In this document: piece by piece, positions 32,476-33,883 of the stretch | How the letters are laid out: each line of letters opens with the position of its first letter | Numbering within the stretch: position 1 is the stretch's first letter | From: Cytophagales bacterium | GTDB lineage: Bacteria; Bacteroidota; Bacteroidia; Cytophagales; Cyclobacteriaceae | Length of the DNA: 33,883 nt | Reading direction: 5' to 3' | Assembly (NCBI GenBank): GCA_022360055.1 | Contig: JAKSDO010000180.1 | Span: forward strand, 1-33,883 | Notes under the pieces: generated by a model | What the model saw: only the letters and a program-made list of their open reading frames with translations | Databases searched by the model: none | Told to the model about the DNA's origin: nothing | Program-made: the position numbers and the translations under genes

Positions 32476-32824
32476 CCGGCAAATCATGGATCAGGCACTT
32501 GACGGATCAAGTACAATATCTGTGGGGTTGGGAAATCATACAAAAATACCTGTTCGAACGTCTCGCCCGGATTTCTTCTCAAGGCGCTATGCCGCACTGT
32601 GTTTAACTCCGAGGGCTCCGGCATCCCGATTGCCAAAAACATCTATGTGGACCGGGTGGTTTTTCTGCCGATTGAAAATTCATGGTCCTTTTTCTTTGCT
32701 CGCCTGTCTGCTGACAAAGGCAGGTCCAAAGAAAAAGAGCGAAATATGCCGATAAAGAGGACACACGTTGCAAATACACGCCGTTTATGGGAACACATCG
32801 ATCTTAAAGCCTGATGACAAAGGC
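32476..32824. other. Intergenic region with a long inverted repeat
   Basis: A 349-base gap that holds no supported gene. Overlapping open frames here are short, have no family features and lie across the repeat. It contains a long inverted repeat at 32688-32737 and two copies of CTTTTTCTTTGG-like sequence (the second at ~32841). Base composition is richer in G/C than the flanks, so a decayed mobile or intergenic repeat is possible. Confidence 0.4.
32688..32737. repeat. Inverted repeat CTTTTTCTTTG...CAAAGAAAAAG with inner stem
   Basis: Perfect 11-bp arms (32688-32698 and 32727-32737) enclose a second pairing of CCTGTC (32703-32708) with GGCAGG (32719-32724, one G-T wobble). The whole forms a long hairpin with small internal loops. 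It resembles an intergenic palindromic repeat unit; whether it recurs in the genome cannot be seen here. Confidence 0.6.
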
Positions 32825-32965
32825 CTAATCTTTTCCCGTTTTCTTTTTCTTTGGAAGAGCATTTTTGTACACATCGACAGCGGCTATAGCCGCCCCTGCC
32901 GCGATCAGGCAAATCGCAATGATTATGAATATATTGGCACCTGAAGTAATAGGAGGGTCAAACAT
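32825..32965 (-). CDS. 46-residue single-span membrane peptide
   Basis: A small open frame read from the ATG at 32965 to TAG at 32825-32827. The product has a short polar N-terminus (MFDPPITSGAN), one hydrophobic helix of about 19 residues (~12-30, with IFIIIAICLIAAGAAIAAV) and a lysine-rich C-terminal tail (~39-46), which favours an N-out, C-in orientation. A polypurine stretch is not evident before the start. It is separated from the downstream C2-like gene by 67 bases on the same strand. I do not recognise a named family; the layout is typical of real membrane microproteins, and it is too short for usual gene callers. Confidence 0.55.
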   Translation of the reverse strand: MFDPPITSGANIFIIIAICLIAAGAAIAAVDVYKNALPKKKKTGKD

Positions 32966-33032
32966 AACTCAATAATGTTGCGTGCAATTTATAATAAAAG
33001 TCAATACTACAAAAGCAACTTACGCTTCTAGT

Positions 33033-33398
33033 CTAAATTACTTCCCAATCCAGCGTATATTTGGCTTTTGTCGTTTCTCTCGGATTTTGAACCATATCCG
33101 TAGAAAACGGTCCCGGCTCACCTTCAACAATCATGGTAAAAGTGCCCAGTTTGTCATTTGGAGATAGAAAATCCCAATCCCATAACTCGATCACCACTTC
33201 CTGGTTTTTTGAGATATTTTTTACATCAACATCCAGTTCGGTTGTGGTGTCCATCATTATGGGTTGCTGCTTTCTGTTCTTGGGCCAGATCTTTTCACCA
33301 TCATGGATTAAGTAAACATCGTCATATTCATTCTCTTCAATAAAATAACAGTGTAACCTGGATAAATGAAGCGTATAGGAATTAGAAGTTGATTCCAT
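33033..33398 (-). CDS. Small C2-like domain protein
   Basis: A 121-residue soluble protein made almost entirely of one beta-sandwich resembling a C2 domain: YTLHLSRLHCYFI (strand 1), DVYLIHDGEKIWP, ELDVDVKNI, VVIELWDWDFLSPNDKLGTFTM (the usual V.V.v.D.D......D.lG pattern). The aspartates in ELWDWD and the SPND loop could bind calcium, though all C2 ligand positions cannot be confirmed. C2 domains bind lipids or proteins. The start at 33398 is chosen over 33422 because the first eight residues of the longer form look random. Its neighbours are the 46-residue membrane peptide downstream and a LOG-family gene upstream; function unknown. Confidence 0.65.
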   Translation of the reverse strand: MESTSNSYTLHLSRLHCYFIEENEYDDVYLIHDGEKIWPKNRKQQPIMMDTTTELDVDVKNISKNQEVVIELWDWDFLSPNDKLGTFTMIVEGEPGPFSTDMVQNPRETTKAKYTLDWEVI

Positions 33399-33476
33399 AT
33401 TAAAAAATCGATTTGAATTCAATTTAGTTTATCGGTCGAATTTTATCAAGATTGAGATGTTGCCATGTAACGGATT

Positions 33477-33883
33477 TCACAATTTCTTAATTTCGCGAAC
33501 CAGATCATCAATGTGCTCGCACCGGGTTATTCTTGTAAAGTATTTATCGTCCAATCGCCGCCCGGAGACTTTCTTGGACCAGCCTCCGAATTGTTCGAAT
33601 ACAAAAATCGGTTTTTTATAAATCCAACCAAAGCAAATCTCCGACAGTGTTCCGGCCCCGCCTCCTATTGAGACAAGGGCATCACAAGAAAGCGCGGTAA
33701 TCGCATTTCTAGCATCCCCCATCCCTGTGGGAATTACAATATTGCAATATTGATTGGCCTCCAAAATAGATGATGACGGTAAAATACCTATGGATATTCC
33801 TCCCGCTAGAAATGCTCCTTTATTCACCGCTTCCATGATACCTCCCCTCCCTCCGGTAACAACTGCAAATCCCAGGTTTGCGA
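33477..33883 (-). CDS. LOG-family (TIGR00725-type) protein, N-terminus cut by window edge
   Basis: A Rossmann-fold protein of the 'lysine decarboxylase-like' LOG group; some members are phosphoribohydrolases that release cytokinin-like bases from their nucleotides, but the bacterial function is mostly unknown. The frame runs off the right edge: residues VVTGGRGGIMEAVNKGA precede the apparent ATG at 33836, so that ATG is internal. Visible motifs are TGGRGGIMEA, the GILP segment, TGMGDARN and GGGAGTLSE, the nucleotide-binding signature. It is the most upstream minus-strand gene here; the C2-like gene begins 78 bases downstream. Confidence 0.85.
   Translation of the reverse strand, partial: ANLGFAVVTGGRGGIMEAVNKGAFLAGGISIGILPSSSILEANQYCNIVIPTGMGDARNAITALSCDALVSIGGGAGTLSEICFGWIYKKPIFVFEQFGGWSKKVSGRRLDDKYFTRITRCEHIDDLVREIKKL

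Noticed and set aside
32415-32912. Overlapping open frames of 60-100 codons between the TonB receptor and the C2 gene
   Set aside because: They overlap one another on both strands, cross the terminator and the inverted repeat, and show no protein features.
1-33883. CRISPR array, integron, prophage or restriction-modification system
   Set aside because: No regular short repeats with spacers, no phage structural genes and no restriction or modification genes were seen. The XerD protein looks like the chromosomal enzyme.

Overview
The window looks like a chromosomal segment from a member of the Bacteroidota, most likely the Cytophagales. The evidence is family content: DUF5606 and DUF4293 proteins, PorT of the type IX secretion system next to menaquinone methyltransferase MenG, an OmpA/PD40 lipoprotein-like scaffold, and a TonB-dependent receptor. 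Six non-coding stretches also carry the Bacteroidota -7 promoter element TAnnTTTG. Starts rarely have a Shine-Dalgarno sequence, and GTG/TTG starts occur. The genus cannot be named from sequence alone.

Layout. 1-584: 3' end of an IS256-family insertion sequence, abutting the DUF5606 gene. 600-1730 (minus): DUF5606 and the GTPase EngB, whose G3 motif is altered. 2074-5630 (plus): OmpA/PD40 protein, MenG and PorT. 5657-17873 (minus): a long co-directional array read in the order CheR, CheB, membrane GAF protein, large sensor/PP2C phosphatase (SiaA-like), SiaB-type kinase, SiaC, TerB-ABCG transporter, lipoprotein, small secreted protein, esterase. 18189-20371 (minus): tight operon aroQ, marC-like, rnhA, trmN6. 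20389-21291 (plus): xerD. 21292-23404: a long leader and an unrecognised 499-residue helical-repeat protein with a terminator. 23438-23932 (minus): DUF4293 protein. 24069-26581 (plus): truA and an ABC exporter. 26585-28923 (minus): a GNAT acetyltransferase, then the pair DUF4956 membrane protein and CotH-like secreted kinase. 29424-29960 (plus): NadR-type nucleoside kinase. 29980-32475 (plus): promoter, two TPP riboswitch aptamers in tandem, a TonB-dependent receptor and a terminator. 32476-33883: a repeat-bearing gap, a 46-residue membrane peptide, a C2-like protein and a truncated LOG-family gene, all minus.

Two systems stand out. The first is the array at about 7.7-17.9 kb. It joins a SiaABC-type partner-switching module to a stand-alone CheB/CheR pair and a paralogous GAF sensor. 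SiaC threonine 68, the residue phosphorylated in the Pseudomonas protein, is kept. No chemoreceptor, CheA or CheW is in the window, and the module runs into a TerB-fused ABC-2 transporter. A reasonable reading is a signalling unit in which reversible methylation and GAF/PAS sensing set the phosphorylation state of SiaC, but the target is unknown. The second is the tandem TPP riboswitch in front of the TonB receptor, which marks that receptor as a probable outer-membrane thiamin-compound transporter.

No tRNA, rRNA or CRISPR array was seen.
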